This document shows positions 35,560-44,508 of a stretch of DNA of 64,000 nt, piece by piece (the stretch's first letter is position 1; every line of letters starts with the position of its first letter). The stretch is from contig NZ_CP138332.1 in the NCBI RefSeq assembly GCF_033955345.1, positions 930,001 to 994,000 on the forward strand. Direction: 5' to 3'. The notes beneath the pieces are model-generated. The model had not been told where the DNA came from. It did no database searches and saw only the letters and a program-made list of their open reading frames with translations. Position numbers and translations under genes: made by a program. This DNA comes from Sphingobacterium bambusae (lineage in GTDB: Bacteria; Bacteroidota; Bacteroidia; Sphingobacteriales; Sphingobacteriaceae).

Positions 35560-37098
35560 TTAGTCAAGCGCCAGCACCACTACCGCAAAAGGAGGTAATT
35601 TAACCTTCATCTGCTGCTTCTCCAGCTTAACAGCCTTGAAACTTGTGGGCACGATACGCTCTGCCGCATCAAAGTCGTTAAAGTCGCGGAGCTTGGCGGA
35701 GGTTAACAGGCGAGCGCTATGGAGCTTACGCTGCTGTGCTAGGTCGATGGTAACCTCTTGCGCAACCTTGGGATCTATATTGACCAAAGAAATATGTGTT
35801 CGTCCGTGCTTATCCCTAGAAGCCGAAGCCGATACCGCAGGAATGGCTTCGCCATTGAGCACATAGTCCGCACTCTTGATCTGCAGCGGAATCAACTGGG
35901 CATCCTGATGTACCTTATACATTTCTAACACATGGAACGTAGGCGTCTTGAGCATCTTGTCCTCTTTGGTGAGAATAACGGCTTGCAGCACGTTGATCGT
36001 CTGTGCCAAGTTAGCCATCTTGATACGATCGGCGTGGTTGTTAAAGATATTTAATGTTAGTCCGGCGATCATCGCATCACGCATGGTATTCTGCTGATAG
36101 AGAAAGCCCGGATTAGTGTTGGGCTCCACCTCATACCATCCACCCCATTCGTCCACCACGAGCGCGACTTCCTTCTTCGGGTCATACTTATCCATGATGG
36201 CACTATGTTTCTCCACCAGCTCATTCATGAACCAAGCAGATTTCATCGTCTGGAAGTATTGCTCATCGCTATAAGTAATAGATGGCCCCTTTTGCTTCCA
36301 ATCGATTACGGAATAGTGGTGCAAGGCAATGCCTTTGACAAGATGCTTGGGTAGTTGCTTCATCAAGGTTTCCGTCCAATGGTAGTCGGCGCTGTTAGCA
36401 CCCGATGCGATGCGATAGAGCCCGCCGGTATTTGTCCAATCCGCCATGAAAGTAGCATACTTCCGATAGATGTCGGTGTAGTATTCGGCTGTCATGTTTC
36501 CACCGCAGCCCCATGCTTCATTACCAACGCCCCAAAACTTTACGTTCCAAGGCTTATCACGTCCATTTTCCCGACGAAGATCGGACATCGGGCTTTTGCC
36601 TTCGAAATTGACATACTGCACCCAATCTGCCAACTCTTGTACCTCGCCACTGCCTACATTACCCGCCAAATAGGGCTCGGTCCCCAATAGCTCGCACATA
36701 TCCAAAAAGTCATGCGTACCAAAGGAGTTATCTTCCGTAACACCTCCCCACCAATTGTTCACAATTGCCGGACGGTTTGCTTTTGGGCCAATACCATCTT
36801 TCCAATGGTAGGTATCTGCGAAACATCCGCCAGGCCATCGCAAATTAGGGATGTGCAACTCTTTCAACGCAGCGATTACATCGTTTCGAACACCGTTCGT
36901 ATGCGGAATAATCTTATTATCCTCTCCCACGTAAAATCCATCATATACACAGCGTCCGAGATGTTCCGCAAAATGTCCATAAATATGTTTACTGATTTCC
37001 ACCGGTTTCTCGGTGGGAAGCAGCTGTACGGTTGTTTGTCCAGAAATACGCCCGAAAAGCGACCCCATAAAAAACAAGCAAAAAAAATAACGTTTCAT
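35560..37098 (-). CDS. Alpha-N-arabinofuranosidase (GH51)
   Basis: 512 residues from the ATG at 37096-37098, where MKRYFFCLFFMGSLFG begins a signal peptide; the frame is open upstream to 37152. It releases L-arabinofuranose from arabinan and arabinoxylan. Seen: the acid/base glutamate in FWGVGNEAWGCGG near 206 and the nucleophile in LVVDEWGGWY near 315, and ISKHIYGHFAEHLGRCVYDG at the N-terminus. It is alone on the minus strand within the plus-strand train, with no arabinan locus around it. Confidence 0.93.
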   Translation of the reverse strand: MKRYFFCLFFMGSLFGRISGQTTVQLLPTEKPVEISKHIYGHFAEHLGRCVYDGFYVGEDNKIIPHTNGVRNDVIAALKELHIPNLRWPGGCFADTYHWKDGIGPKANRPAIVNNWWGGVTEDNSFGTHDFLDMCELLGTEPYLAGNVGSGEVQELADWVQYVNFEGKSPMSDLRRENGRDKPWNVKFWGVGNEAWGCGGNMTAEYYTDIYRKYATFMADWTNTGGLYRIASGANSADYHWTETLMKQLPKHLVKGIALHHYSVIDWKQKGPSITYSDEQYFQTMKSAWFMNELVEKHSAIMDKYDPKKEVALVVDEWGGWYEVEPNTNPGFLYQQNTMRDAMIAGLTLNIFNNHADRIKMANLAQTINVLQAVILTKEDKMLKTPTFHVLEMYKVHQDAQLIPLQIKSADYVLNGEAIPAVSASASRDKHGRTHISLVNIDPKVAQEVTIDLAQQRKLHSARLLTSAKLRDFNDFDAAERIVPTSFKAVKLEKQQMKVKLPPFAVVVLALD

Positions 37099-37433
37099 AG
37101 CTAACAAAAAAATAGGTTTATCGTAAACTTTATGTCCGCAGGACGAACCCACAAGGTCTAAAATAGATAAAAATAATTAAAGGTCAATAAAACATTTATT
37201 AAACAAAACGGCGACATTTCATCTGGCAGAGCTAGACGCTAGTTATAGGATGACGGTGATATTTACGAACAAAAACATAATTTTCGTGTTTAAAAACAAA
37301 AAGAACGATAACCAATGAATTCTTGCCCTATGCTAAGCGCATCGTTTAGGTAAGGGATTAACTTTGATGAAGTCAATAAGCAAAAGCTAACGCAACAAAT
37401 AAAAGACACCGATACACTAAAAAACGAAAAATC
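37099..37433. other. Divergent intergenic region, no gene seen
   Basis: 335 bases between the GH51 gene (minus) and the next SRPBCC gene (plus). AT-rich, presumably holding both promoters. I see no RNA gene, strong hairpin or repeat in it. Confidence 0.5.
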
Positions 37434-37937
37434 ATGGAGCAAACACATCAAATGCAATTTAAGCTGGCCGCAGATGGAAAATCTGTCCATATTTCTAGGC
37501 AATACGCGGCTCCTTTGCAGCAGGTTTGGGAAGCATGGACAGATGCAACGATTTTGGACCAATGGTGGGCGCCACAACCTTGGAAATGCCACACGAAGCA
37601 CATGGATTTTAGCGAGGGCGGACAGTGGCTATACAGCATGCAAGGCCCCGAAGGAGAAGAAACTTGGAGCCTTTGTAGTTACGAGGAGATAGAACCACTA
37701 TCCTATTTCGAAGGAAAGGATGCCTTCTGTGACGAGCACGGAAATCCTAATCACGACTTCCCATCCATACATTGGCGTACCGAGTTTAGCGAAAACGAAT
37801 TGGGTACACTCGTTGAAAACCACTTGCGCGCAAAATCAGCAGACGACCTCCAACAATTGGTTAACCTCGGATTTAGAGAGGGCTTCGAAATGGGACAGAA
37901 CAATCTCGAAGCATGGTTGACAAAACATAGTCGATAG
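37434..37937 (+). CDS. SRPBCC/AHSA1-domain protein
   Basis: 167 residues. AAPLQQVWEAWTDATILDQW followed by WAPQPWKCHTKHMDF and GGQWLYSMQGPEGEE is the standard Activator of Hsp90 ATPase 1-like (AHSA1) SRPBCC fold with a hydrophobic pocket. The C-terminal GFREGFEMGQNNLEAWL is the closing helix. Ligand unknown. It restarts the plus-strand train after the GH51 gene. Confidence 0.88.
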   Translation: MEQTHQMQFKLAADGKSVHISRQYAAPLQQVWEAWTDATILDQWWAPQPWKCHTKHMDFSEGGQWLYSMQGPEGEETWSLCSYEEIEPLSYFEGKDAFCDEHGNPNHDFPSIHWRTEFSENELGTLVENHLRAKSADDLQQLVNLGFREGFEMGQNNLEAWLTKHSR

Positions 37938-37985
37938 GCTATACTAAATTGTAATTTATTTAAATTATATAATAAACTTAAGATC

Positions 37986-38429
37986 ATGGCAAAACTACAT
38001 GCTTACCTAAACTTTAACGGCAACTGCGAAGAAGCGTTTAATTTTTATCAAACGGTATTCAACACGCCGCTATTGGGCACCCATCGATTTGGCGATATGC
38101 CAGCAGACCCTAACTTCAGTATTCCTGAAGGCGACAACAACAAGATTATGCACACCGCACTGCACATCAACGACGATGTGATGTTGATGGGATCAGACTG
38201 CATAGAAAGCTTCGGGCAGAAAGCCGTCTTTGGAACAGGAACTTACATTATGCTGGATACCGCAACAGTAGAAGAAGCGCAGGAACTACACGGAAAACTC
38301 AGCGTAGACGCACAAAATATGGAGATGGATTTGGCAGAAACCTTTTTTGCAGAACTCTTCTCTTCGTTTACCGACAAGTTTGGTATTAGCTGGATGATCC
38401 ACTACGAAGGAAACAAGAAGATGGGTTAA
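37986..38429 (+). CDS. PhnB-like VOC protein
   Basis: 147 residues. LNFNGNCEEAFNFYQTVFN at the N-terminus and the closing FTDKFGISWMIHYEGNK are the marks of the PhnB/3-demethylubiquinone-methyltransferase-like VOC branch. Single module, full length, cytosolic. Substrate unknown. Forty-eight bp after the SRPBCC gene. Confidence 0.9.
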   Translation: MAKLHAYLNFNGNCEEAFNFYQTVFNTPLLGTHRFGDMPADPNFSIPEGDNNKIMHTALHINDDVMLMGSDCIESFGQKAVFGTGTYIMLDTATVEEAQELHGKLSVDAQNMEMDLAETFFAELFSSFTDKFGISWMIHYEGNKKMG

Positions 38430-38476
38430 TCTTCACTAGAGAAAAGAAGAAACAACCAACTCGTTATAAAATAATT

Positions 38477-38513
38477 AACTTTCATTTTTGCCAAAATGGC
38501 AAAAATGAAAGTT
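38477..38513. repeat. Perfect 37-bp palindrome
   Basis: AACTTTCATTTTTGCC (38477-38492) and its exact reverse complement (38498-38513) around AAAAT. It lies between the VOC gene and the RibD-like gene. There is no T-run on the plus strand after the stem, so it is not a standard terminator; it may be a 3' stabiliser or a protein-binding site. Confidence 0.8.
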
Positions 38514-38542
38514 CCATACGAAGACCCATTAAAGAAGAAGCT

Positions 38543-39124
38543 ATGAGGAAGCTTATCATGTCCCAATTTGTTTCGTTGGACGGTTTTGCAGCCGATCGTA
38601 ACAAGACCACGAGCTTTTTTGATACCAATCCTTTGATTGACGCGGCCGTGAATGAAGACTTGTTGTCATTCATACATCAAATAGACAGCGTTATCCTCGG
38701 AAAAAGCACGTATGAAATGTTTGTAGACTTCTGGCCAAAAACCACTAATGATGAACAAATTATGGCCGACGACCTCAACAAACTTCCTAAGTTTATTTTC
38801 TCCTCCAGTCTGCAAGAAGTGCATTGGGGAGATTGGAACAATGCTATCCTAATCAAGGAAAACGCCATCGACTACATCAAGGCCTTGAAGGCCGATCATG
38901 GCAAAGATTTGGTCATATGGGGAAGCATTAACTTGGCGCATTCGCTGTTGCGCGCAGGACTGATCGACGAGATCCGCTTGTTTATCTGTCCTATTGCCAT
39001 CGGCAAAGGGTACACACTTTTTCCTGCAGAATTTGAACATCTTTCCCTAACTTTAACCAAAAGCATTGCCTATCAGCAAGGCGTAGTACAGCTTATTTAC
39101 ACAGTACCAACAACTCATTTTTAA
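38543..39124 (+). CDS. Dihydrofolate-reductase-family (RibD C-terminal-like) protein
   Basis: 193 residues. MRKLIMSQFVSLDGFAAD at the start, the IDSVILGKSTYEMFVDFWP block and KDLVIWGSINLAHSLLRAGL followed by IDEIRLFICPIAIGKG are the RibD C-terminal domain/DHFR-like pattern. NADPH-dependent reductase fold; these stand-alone members have no proven substrate. It starts 30 bp after the 37-bp palindrome and ends 6 bp before the next gene. Confidence 0.9.
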   Translation: MRKLIMSQFVSLDGFAADRNKTTSFFDTNPLIDAAVNEDLLSFIHQIDSVILGKSTYEMFVDFWPKTTNDEQIMADDLNKLPKFIFSSSLQEVHWGDWNNAILIKENAIDYIKALKADHGKDLVIWGSINLAHSLLRAGLIDEIRLFICPIAIGKGYTLFPAEFEHLSLTLTKSIAYQQGVVQLIYTVPTTHF

Positions 39125-39130
39125 ACTATT

Positions 39131-39652
39131 ATGAAAATCTTAAAGTACATTCTATTCACGATTATAGGCTTGATAGCCCTCGTACTGATCGTTGCGTTAT
39201 TTTTGCCTAAAACATTCCATGCGGGCAGCCAAATCAACATTGACCGCCCTAGCACCGAAGTGTTCGCTTACATATCCTCCCTGAAAAACCAAGGCAACTA
39301 TGATGCTTGGTCTAAACAGGATCCCAACATTGAAAAGAAATACAGCGGTACCGATGGAACCGTGGGATTCACTTACGAATGGAAGAGTAAAAAGGTCGGT
39401 GACGGCAAACAGGTAATCACTAAAATAGAACCGGGTAAGCGGATTGATATGAACCTTTACTTTCAAGGAACAGATATCGCAAACCCATCCTTTATGGAGG
39501 TAAAGGAACTCAGTCCTACCCAGAGCCAAGTGACTTGGGAAATTGACGGTAAGATGCCTTATCCATTCAATTTCATGAACCTTTTTTACGACATGAACAA
39601 GGACTTTGAGGCAGGCTTGCAAGGTTTAAAAAGTATTTTAGAGCAACAATAA
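39131..39652 (+). CDS. Membrane-anchored SRPBCC protein
   Basis: 173 residues. One N-terminal membrane helix (ILFTIIGLIALVLIVALFL, about residues 6-24), then a polyketide cyclase/START-like SRPBCC domain (IDRPSTEVFAYISSLKNQG, GTVGFTYEWKSKKVGDG, LQGLKSILEQQ). Stop and the next start overlap (TAATG), so translation is coupled to the DUF6265 gene. Confidence 0.9.
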   Translation: MKILKYILFTIIGLIALVLIVALFLPKTFHAGSQINIDRPSTEVFAYISSLKNQGNYDAWSKQDPNIEKKYSGTDGTVGFTYEWKSKKVGDGKQVITKIEPGKRIDMNLYFQGTDIANPSFMEVKELSPTQSQVTWEIDGKMPYPFNFMNLFYDMNKDFEAGLQGLKSILEQQ

Positions 39653-40125
39653 TGCAACAGGCGATCGATTTCTTACAGCACTACATAGCCATCTTTTTAC
39701 TAGGCCTGCTCCTCCCCCTCTGCAGCCGTGCACAGGATTTACCAAACTTTCTAACGGGCGACTGGAAAGTAGAGGGCAAAGAAAGCTATGAGCATTGGGA
39801 CCGGATGAACGGCAACTTGTTAAAAGGCTTTTCCTATACAAAAAACAACGAGCTTCCCAAAGTACTTGAATACATGGAGATCGTTCAGGAAAAAGACAGC
39901 GTTTGGTGTAAAGTAAATATACCTGGACAGCATGATGGAGAAACGTTCTCCTTTTTACAGCGAAAAGTAGGGAGTCAATGGATCTACGAGAATCCGGCTA
40001 ACGATTTCCCTCAAATTATTATCTACGAGCTGCTCAGCGATAACGACATTCAGATCTACCTGAAAAACGAAACGCAGGAAGTTAGCTACAAAATGCAGCG
40101 CGTACCACACAAGTCAACCGATTAA
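39652..40125 (+). CDS. Secreted DUF6265 protein
   Basis: 157 residues. Signal peptide (IAIFLLGLLLPLCSRAQ), then DLPNFLTGDWKVEGKESYEH and WIYENPANDFPQIIIYELL, the pattern of DUF6265, a small lipocalin-like beta domain of unknown role. The ATG overlaps the stop of the SRPBCC gene by one base. Nineteen bp to the next gene. Confidence 0.85.
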   Translation: MQQAIDFLQHYIAIFLLGLLLPLCSRAQDLPNFLTGDWKVEGKESYEHWDRMNGNLLKGFSYTKNNELPKVLEYMEIVQEKDSVWCKVNIPGQHDGETFSFLQRKVGSQWIYENPANDFPQIIIYELLSDNDIQIYLKNETQEVSYKMQRVPHKSTD

Positions 40126-40143
40126 AACGAAAAACACGAGACG

Positions 40144-40968
40144 ATGACAAAAGCTATTTACCCGGCGATATGGTTTAGCGAAGCGGCCAAGGAAGCCTTT
40201 AACGATTACGTAGACACTTTCCAGAACAGCTCGATTATCGAGAGCAATCCGGTTGTGGTATCGGCCAAGCTGGACGGCGTGCCCTTTATCGGTATCAATG
40301 GAGGGCCATACTTTACGCCCAACGCTTCCATTTCCTTTATGGTGATCTGCGAAACGACAGAGGAGATTGATCGCCTGTGGGCCATGTTGAGCGATCAGGG
40401 CGAAGTCCTGATGCCGCTACAAGCCTATCCTTGGAGTCCCCACTATGGCTGGCTGATCGACAAGAACAAGGTTTCTTGGCAACTTTACTCGGGAACCTTA
40501 GCCGACGTTAACCAGCAAGCTATTGTGCCGACCTTGATGTTCTGCGGGCCACAACAGGGGAAATGCGAAGCAGCCATCGCATTTTACAAAACGGTTTTTA
40601 GCGACTTTATTGAGCAAGGAAGCGTGCACTACCCCGATGGTGATATGCAGGGGCAGGTGATGCATGCACAATTTATCATCCATGGCTTTACGCTTATGGC
40701 TATGGACAGTGGTGTAGCGCAGGATTTCACCTTCAATGAGGGCATTTCCTTGGTGATTCCTTGTCAAGATCAGGAAGAAATTGACTATTATTGGGCGGCA
40801 ATGACCAAAGATGGCGAAGAAAGCCGTTGTGGATGGTGCAAAGACCCCTATGGCGTAAGCTGGCAAATTGTGCCCCACAACATCGATGAAATTTTGCGCA
40901 CACATCCTGCCGCCAACAAAGCGCTGATGAAGATGAACAAAATCGATATCGCGGCGTTACTTTCATAA
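40144..40968 (+). CDS. Two-module PhnB-like VOC protein
   Basis: 274 residues, two tandem VOC modules. The first (about 1-125) starts YPAIWFSEAAKEAFNDYVDT and ends GWLIDKNKVSWQLYSGTL; the second (about 130-260) has KCEAAIAFYKTVFSDF and GWCKDPYGVSWQIVPHN. This is the 3-demethylubiquinone-9 methyltransferase-like branch of VOC, mostly without proven enzymatic function. Sixteen bp upstream of another SRPBCC gene. Confidence 0.9.
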   Translation: MTKAIYPAIWFSEAAKEAFNDYVDTFQNSSIIESNPVVVSAKLDGVPFIGINGGPYFTPNASISFMVICETTEEIDRLWAMLSDQGEVLMPLQAYPWSPHYGWLIDKNKVSWQLYSGTLADVNQQAIVPTLMFCGPQQGKCEAAIAFYKTVFSDFIEQGSVHYPDGDMQGQVMHAQFIIHGFTLMAMDSGVAQDFTFNEGISLVIPCQDQEEIDYYWAAMTKDGEESRCGWCKDPYGVSWQIVPHNIDEILRTHPAANKALMKMNKIDIAALLS

Positions 40969-40984
40969 ATTAAAAGATTTGAGC

Positions 40985-41437
40985 ATGCTTACAGCAAATA
41001 CACAACTGCAAATACAAAAACCGGCATCGGAGGTTTTCCAGGCAATTATCGATCCCGACAAGATGAGCAACTATTTCATTGCGCACGCGACAGGCCCACT
41101 GGAAAAAGATAGTACCGTACAATGGACCTTTCCGGAGTTTCCAGAGTCTTTTCCGGTGACAGGCAAAGAGATCCAAGCGGACAGCTACATCTCTTTTGAC
41201 TGGAATGACGGAAAACCCAATCAACTGGTTGAGATCTTTCTTTCCGATGGAGGGAATGGCTCCACCATCGTCCGTATTGTTGAACATGAAATGGGAAACA
41301 GCCCAGAAGGCATTGAGCAGATGAAAGGACAAACAGGAGGATGGGCCAATTTCTTAGCCTGCTTAAAGGCTTACTTGGAATATGGCGTTAATCTGCGCAA
41401 AGGCGCTTTTGATTTTATGCGCAAAACAGAACAATAG
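40985..41437 (+). CDS. SRPBCC-domain protein
   Basis: 150 residues from the ATG at 40985; a TTG two codons earlier is possible. LQIQKPASEVFQAIIDPDKM, then FPVTGKEIQADSYISFDWN and TGGWANFLACLKAYLEYG give an AHSA1-type SRPBCC domain with closing helix. Third intact SRPBCC gene of the train, not counting the frameshifted one. Five bp from the DUF1697 gene. Confidence 0.88.
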   Translation: MLTANTQLQIQKPASEVFQAIIDPDKMSNYFIAHATGPLEKDSTVQWTFPEFPESFPVTGKEIQADSYISFDWNDGKPNQLVEIFLSDGGNGSTIVRIVEHEMGNSPEGIEQMKGQTGGWANFLACLKAYLEYGVNLRKGAFDFMRKTEQ

Positions 41438-41442
41438 ATCCT

Positions 41443-41991
41443 ATGAGCATCAATAAAACGCTGTCGACTTATGTAGTATTGCTACGCGCGGTCAATGTAT
41501 CTGGAAAGAACATCCTCAAAATGGCCGACCTACGGCAGGAGCTCGTCGATGCTGGATTTCAGCATGTGCGCACCTACATACAAAGCGGCAATATCCTACT
41601 AGCCTCGGCCGATACAGCTGACTCCGTGCAGCAGCAAGTACAGCAATTGATATTGGACAAATTTAGTCTGACGGTACAAACCTTCGTCGTCGACGCGCCT
41701 CTGATTGAAAAAGCGCTTGCTTCAATTCCAATTAAAGGCGAGCTTGCTCCTAACAGGCTTTTTATTACACTATTCGACAAAACGCCAAAAAAAACATTGG
41801 TCGATGCATTGCAAGGCACTGACCATGGCACAGAAACCTTTGCCTTGGTTGACAACATCCTCTATTTCTATCTGCCCGATGGTGCAGCAAAGGCCAAAAT
41901 GAGTAATAACTATTTCGAAAAGAAGCTCCAAGTTGTGGGCACAGGACGCAACCTGAACACCTACCAAAAGTTACTAGAATTAGCTCAATAA
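41443..41991 (+). CDS. DUF1697 protein
   Basis: 182 residues. TYVVLLRAVNVSGKNILKMA, then LRQELVDAGFQHVRTYIQSG and YFEKKLQVVGTGRNLNTYQK are the standard DUF1697 signature, a cytosolic alpha/beta family of unknown function. Full length. It closes the plus-strand train; a terminator follows at 42019. Confidence 0.92.
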   Translation: MSINKTLSTYVVLLRAVNVSGKNILKMADLRQELVDAGFQHVRTYIQSGNILLASADTADSVQQQVQQLILDKFSLTVQTFVVDAPLIEKALASIPIKGELAPNRLFITLFDKTPKKTLVDALQGTDHGTETFALVDNILYFYLPDGAAKAKMSNNYFEKKLQVVGTGRNLNTYQKLLELAQ

Positions 41992-42018
41992 AGTGGACTA
42001 AACTTTATCATACTATCT

Positions 42019-42052
42019 AAAAGCCGAATGCATTGTCAACCGGCTTTTTTTT
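42019..42052 (+). terminator. Rho-independent terminator of the SRPBCC/VOC train
   Basis: AAAAGCCG (42019-42026) pairs with CGGCTTTT (42041-42048) and is followed by more T residues. Confidence 0.85.
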
Positions 42053-42112
42053 CGGCTAACCCATCATTTTTATTTCCTATATTTACTGGATAACCATTTA
42101 TAATGATGTATT

Positions 42113-43033
42113 ATGAACCGACCCAATCAGCGGATAGATGACCCGTTATGGAAAGGCATCATCGAACATACTTTTGCGCATTTTCTAGATTTCGTCTTTC
42201 CAGATGCAGGAAAGATATTTGACTTAGATCGAGGTGTAGAATATCTCGATAAAGAGTTTGAGCGCCTCTTTCCTCCAGAAACCAACAATAAGGGCGTGCG
42301 TTACGTAGATAAATTGGTCAAGGTGCATCTCCTGGATGGACAAGCGAAGTTTATACTCTGTCACATAGAGGTGCAATCCAGTAAGGGGAGAGATGATCTT
42401 GCCGAGCGCATGTTTCAATATTTCTACCGGATCAAGGATCGTTACAAGGTTCCTATAACCGCTATTGCTATCCTCGCCGATAGCAACAGGCAATATAGCC
42501 CCAAACTATACAAAGAAGAGTTTATGGGCACAAGCCTGCAATATAGTTTCAACTGCTACAAGATTTTGGAGCAGGACGAAGAACGTTTGCGAGCCAACAG
42601 CAACCCTTTTGCAGTGGTAGTACTTACTGCGCAGCAGGCCATTCTGCACAGACATGCGAACGATGAGCAACTCATGTCCATCAAGCACGATCTCTATGAT
42701 GAGATGATGAAACGCAAAATGGATCGATCTGCACGTCAGGGCATTTACGGCTTTTTATCACGTTATGTAAGTTTTAAAGACAGATCATTTTTTACTATCT
42801 TTGAGGAAGAGGTCACCGCCAAAACAGGAAAAAATAGCACTATGGGAATCAAGGAGTATTTACTGGATAAAGCGACAAAGGAAGGCAAACGCGAGGAACG
42901 TGCCAAAGCTGAAGCTGAAAAATTGTTGGAGAAGGAGCAAATGGCGAAGAAGATGCTAGCGAACGGTTTTGACACCAAATTAATAGCCGACATTATAGGA
43001 CTTTCCATTGCGGATATAGAAAAGCTGAAATAG
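42113..43033 (+). CDS. Rpn-family/PD-(D/E)XK nuclease-like protein
   Basis: 306 residues. DPLWKGIIEHTFAHFLDFVF and the core FILCHIEVQSSKGRDDLAER near 83-102 (ExQ of PD-(D/E)XK), with YKVPITAIAILAD before the variable helical region. The C-terminus is a charged coiled coil (KREERAKAEAEKLLEKEQ) ending in FDTKLIADIIGLSIADIEKL, like the end of the gene at 23785. Member of the transposase_31/Rpn clan. Different from the first copy in its core, so not a recent duplicate. Confidence 0.85.
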   Translation: MNRPNQRIDDPLWKGIIEHTFAHFLDFVFPDAGKIFDLDRGVEYLDKEFERLFPPETNNKGVRYVDKLVKVHLLDGQAKFILCHIEVQSSKGRDDLAERMFQYFYRIKDRYKVPITAIAILADSNRQYSPKLYKEEFMGTSLQYSFNCYKILEQDEERLRANSNPFAVVVLTAQQAILHRHANDEQLMSIKHDLYDEMMKRKMDRSARQGIYGFLSRYVSFKDRSFFTIFEEEVTAKTGKNSTMGIKEYLLDKATKEGKREERAKAEAEKLLEKEQMAKKMLANGFDTKLIADIIGLSIADIEKLK

Positions 43034-43099
43034 GAGATGATGCCAACACTACTTCATTTAGTCGATTCATGGTGTCTTTAATTACTTTAGAAAAATAGT

Positions 43100-43492
43100 A
43101 TGACGAAAATAGCATTACCTGACTATTGCGGAAACTCACCGAAAATGCAACGTATTGCAGACTTCAACTTAGCATTTGCTTCGGCAGACGTGACGAAGGC
43201 ACTAAGCTTTCTACACGAGGATGTACAGTGGGATATGTTGGGAGAACAGACCATACAGGGCCATCAAGCTGTTAAGGATTTTATAGAAGAAAATGCGAAG
43301 CTCAGCGTGTTGTCTTGGGAATTGCAAGATGTGTTATCACACGGAAAACTTGGGTCTGCCAGTGGGATGGTTCAGTTGAAACAGGAGACCATCTACTTCG
43401 CCGATTTTTACGAATTTGCATCCACTGCGGCGACGGCTAAGATAAAGAAAATCAAAACTTTGGTGCTCTCAAAAAAAACAAAGACAAAATAA
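43100..43492 (+). CDS. SnoaL/NTF2-like protein
   Basis: 130 residues. FNLAFASADVTKALSFLHED, then VQWDMLGEQTIQGHQAV is the SnoaL-like cone fold signature. The C-terminus is very basic (KKIKTLVLSKKTKTK). The stop codon is inside the 8-bp target sequence duplicated by the insertion element, so the gene is intact despite the insertion directly behind it. Confidence 0.85.
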   Translation: MTKIALPDYCGNSPKMQRIADFNLAFASADVTKALSFLHEDVQWDMLGEQTIQGHQAVKDFIEENAKLSVLSWELQDVLSHGKLGSASGMVQLKQETIYFADFYEFASTAATAKIKKIKTLVLSKKTKTK

Positions 43493-43524
43493 CGGATCAT
43501 ACCGAATTCTTGGGGGGATAAAAT

Positions 43525-44508
43525 TTAAGCATATAATTTCATTACTCTGTACAGGAAGAATTTTGTATCCCTGACTCCGCGGAATATACTCCTAAAGGCT
43601 TTAAGTTTTGCATTGAAGGATTCCGCTGAAGCATTTGTACTATTATTGTCGAAGTAGTGAAGGATATCTGTGTGGTGTGCTGCAATTGACCGAGCGACAC
43701 TCTCAAAAGATGCAATACCGGAGTTTTCTACCTGATTGTGCCACAGGCCAAGCTTGGTAAAAGCTACCGTCTTATCCTTGCATTTGTTGAAGATATCTCC
43801 CAGTGCCATCGCCAAATCATACGCTTTCTTTAACAGGGGAAAACGTACAAATAAGATTTCCGCACGATGCTTTTGGCTTTCTGTCCATTTGGAAGGATGT
43901 TTGAACAGCAGGTATCTTGATCTTGCCAGTAGCTGTTTGATGGTATCGCCATTGGACAGCAGCTCAGGGTCGTAGGGAATACCTTTCTTACGGGCACTGG
44001 CGATCTTCCTACTCTCTTCATCCAGCACCTCCCAACGATACCTTATACGGAGTTCCTGAACGGCATCATAAACCAGTTTCTGCACATGAAACCGATCGAT
44101 GACCCTTCTGGCATTCCCAAAACACCGGCGGATTGCCTTTGCCATATTGGGAGCCATATCCATCGTTACTTCACGAACTTTATTTCTCAACCTGAGCGGG
44201 ATACGTTCCAGTACAGTGATGATATCTTCTGCCTTTGTTCCCTTAATGCTGGCCAGGATGGTGCCTTTTCTTCCCTTGGAGGCTTTGCTGCCCACAACGG
44301 TATAGAGTTCGCCATTGCTAAAACTGGTCTCATCGATACTCAGCCGCTCGGAGATATTTGCCGGAAATACCGTCCAGTACTCGGCGTGGTGTTTCTGATC
44401 CCAATCATGAAAGTCGCTCAGATGGTTCCTGTACTGATCCTGCAGCTGCTTACCATCCAGCTGAAAGAGAAGTCCCAAAAGATGCGCACTGATGGGATGG
44501 TTATCCAA
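43525..44508 (-). CDS. ISAon1-family transposase, catalytic part
   Basis: 327 residues. DDE transposase of the ISL3 group: first Asp in LSIDETSFSNGELYTVV, second in EVTMDMAPNMAKAIRR, Glu in TNASAESFNAKLKAFRS near 290-306. The frame opens at a TTG that overlaps the end of the N-terminal frame (44501-44508); it is one frame on from the first, so it is made either by reinitiation at this TTG or by +1 frameshifting. No internal stops, probably active. Confidence 0.92.
   Translation of the reverse strand: MDNHPISAHLLGLLFQLDGKQLQDQYRNHLSDFHDWDQKHHAEYWTVFPANISERLSIDETSFSNGELYTVVGSKASKGRKGTILASIKGTKAEDIITVLERIPLRLRNKVREVTMDMAPNMAKAIRRCFGNARRVIDRFHVQKLVYDAVQELRIRYRWEVLDEESRKIASARKKGIPYDPELLSNGDTIKQLLARSRYLLFKHPSKWTESQKHRAEILFVRFPLLKKAYDLAMALGDIFNKCKDKTVAFTKLGLWHNQVENSGIASFESVARSIAAHHTDILHYFDNNSTNASAESFNAKLKAFRSIFRGVRDTKFFLYRVMKLYA

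Noticed and set aside
42113..43033. Second Rpn gene as a recent duplicate of the first
   Set aside because: The cores differ strongly (FLIEVQR versus CHIEVQS contexts) and only the C-terminal HTH-like end is similar; they are distant relatives.
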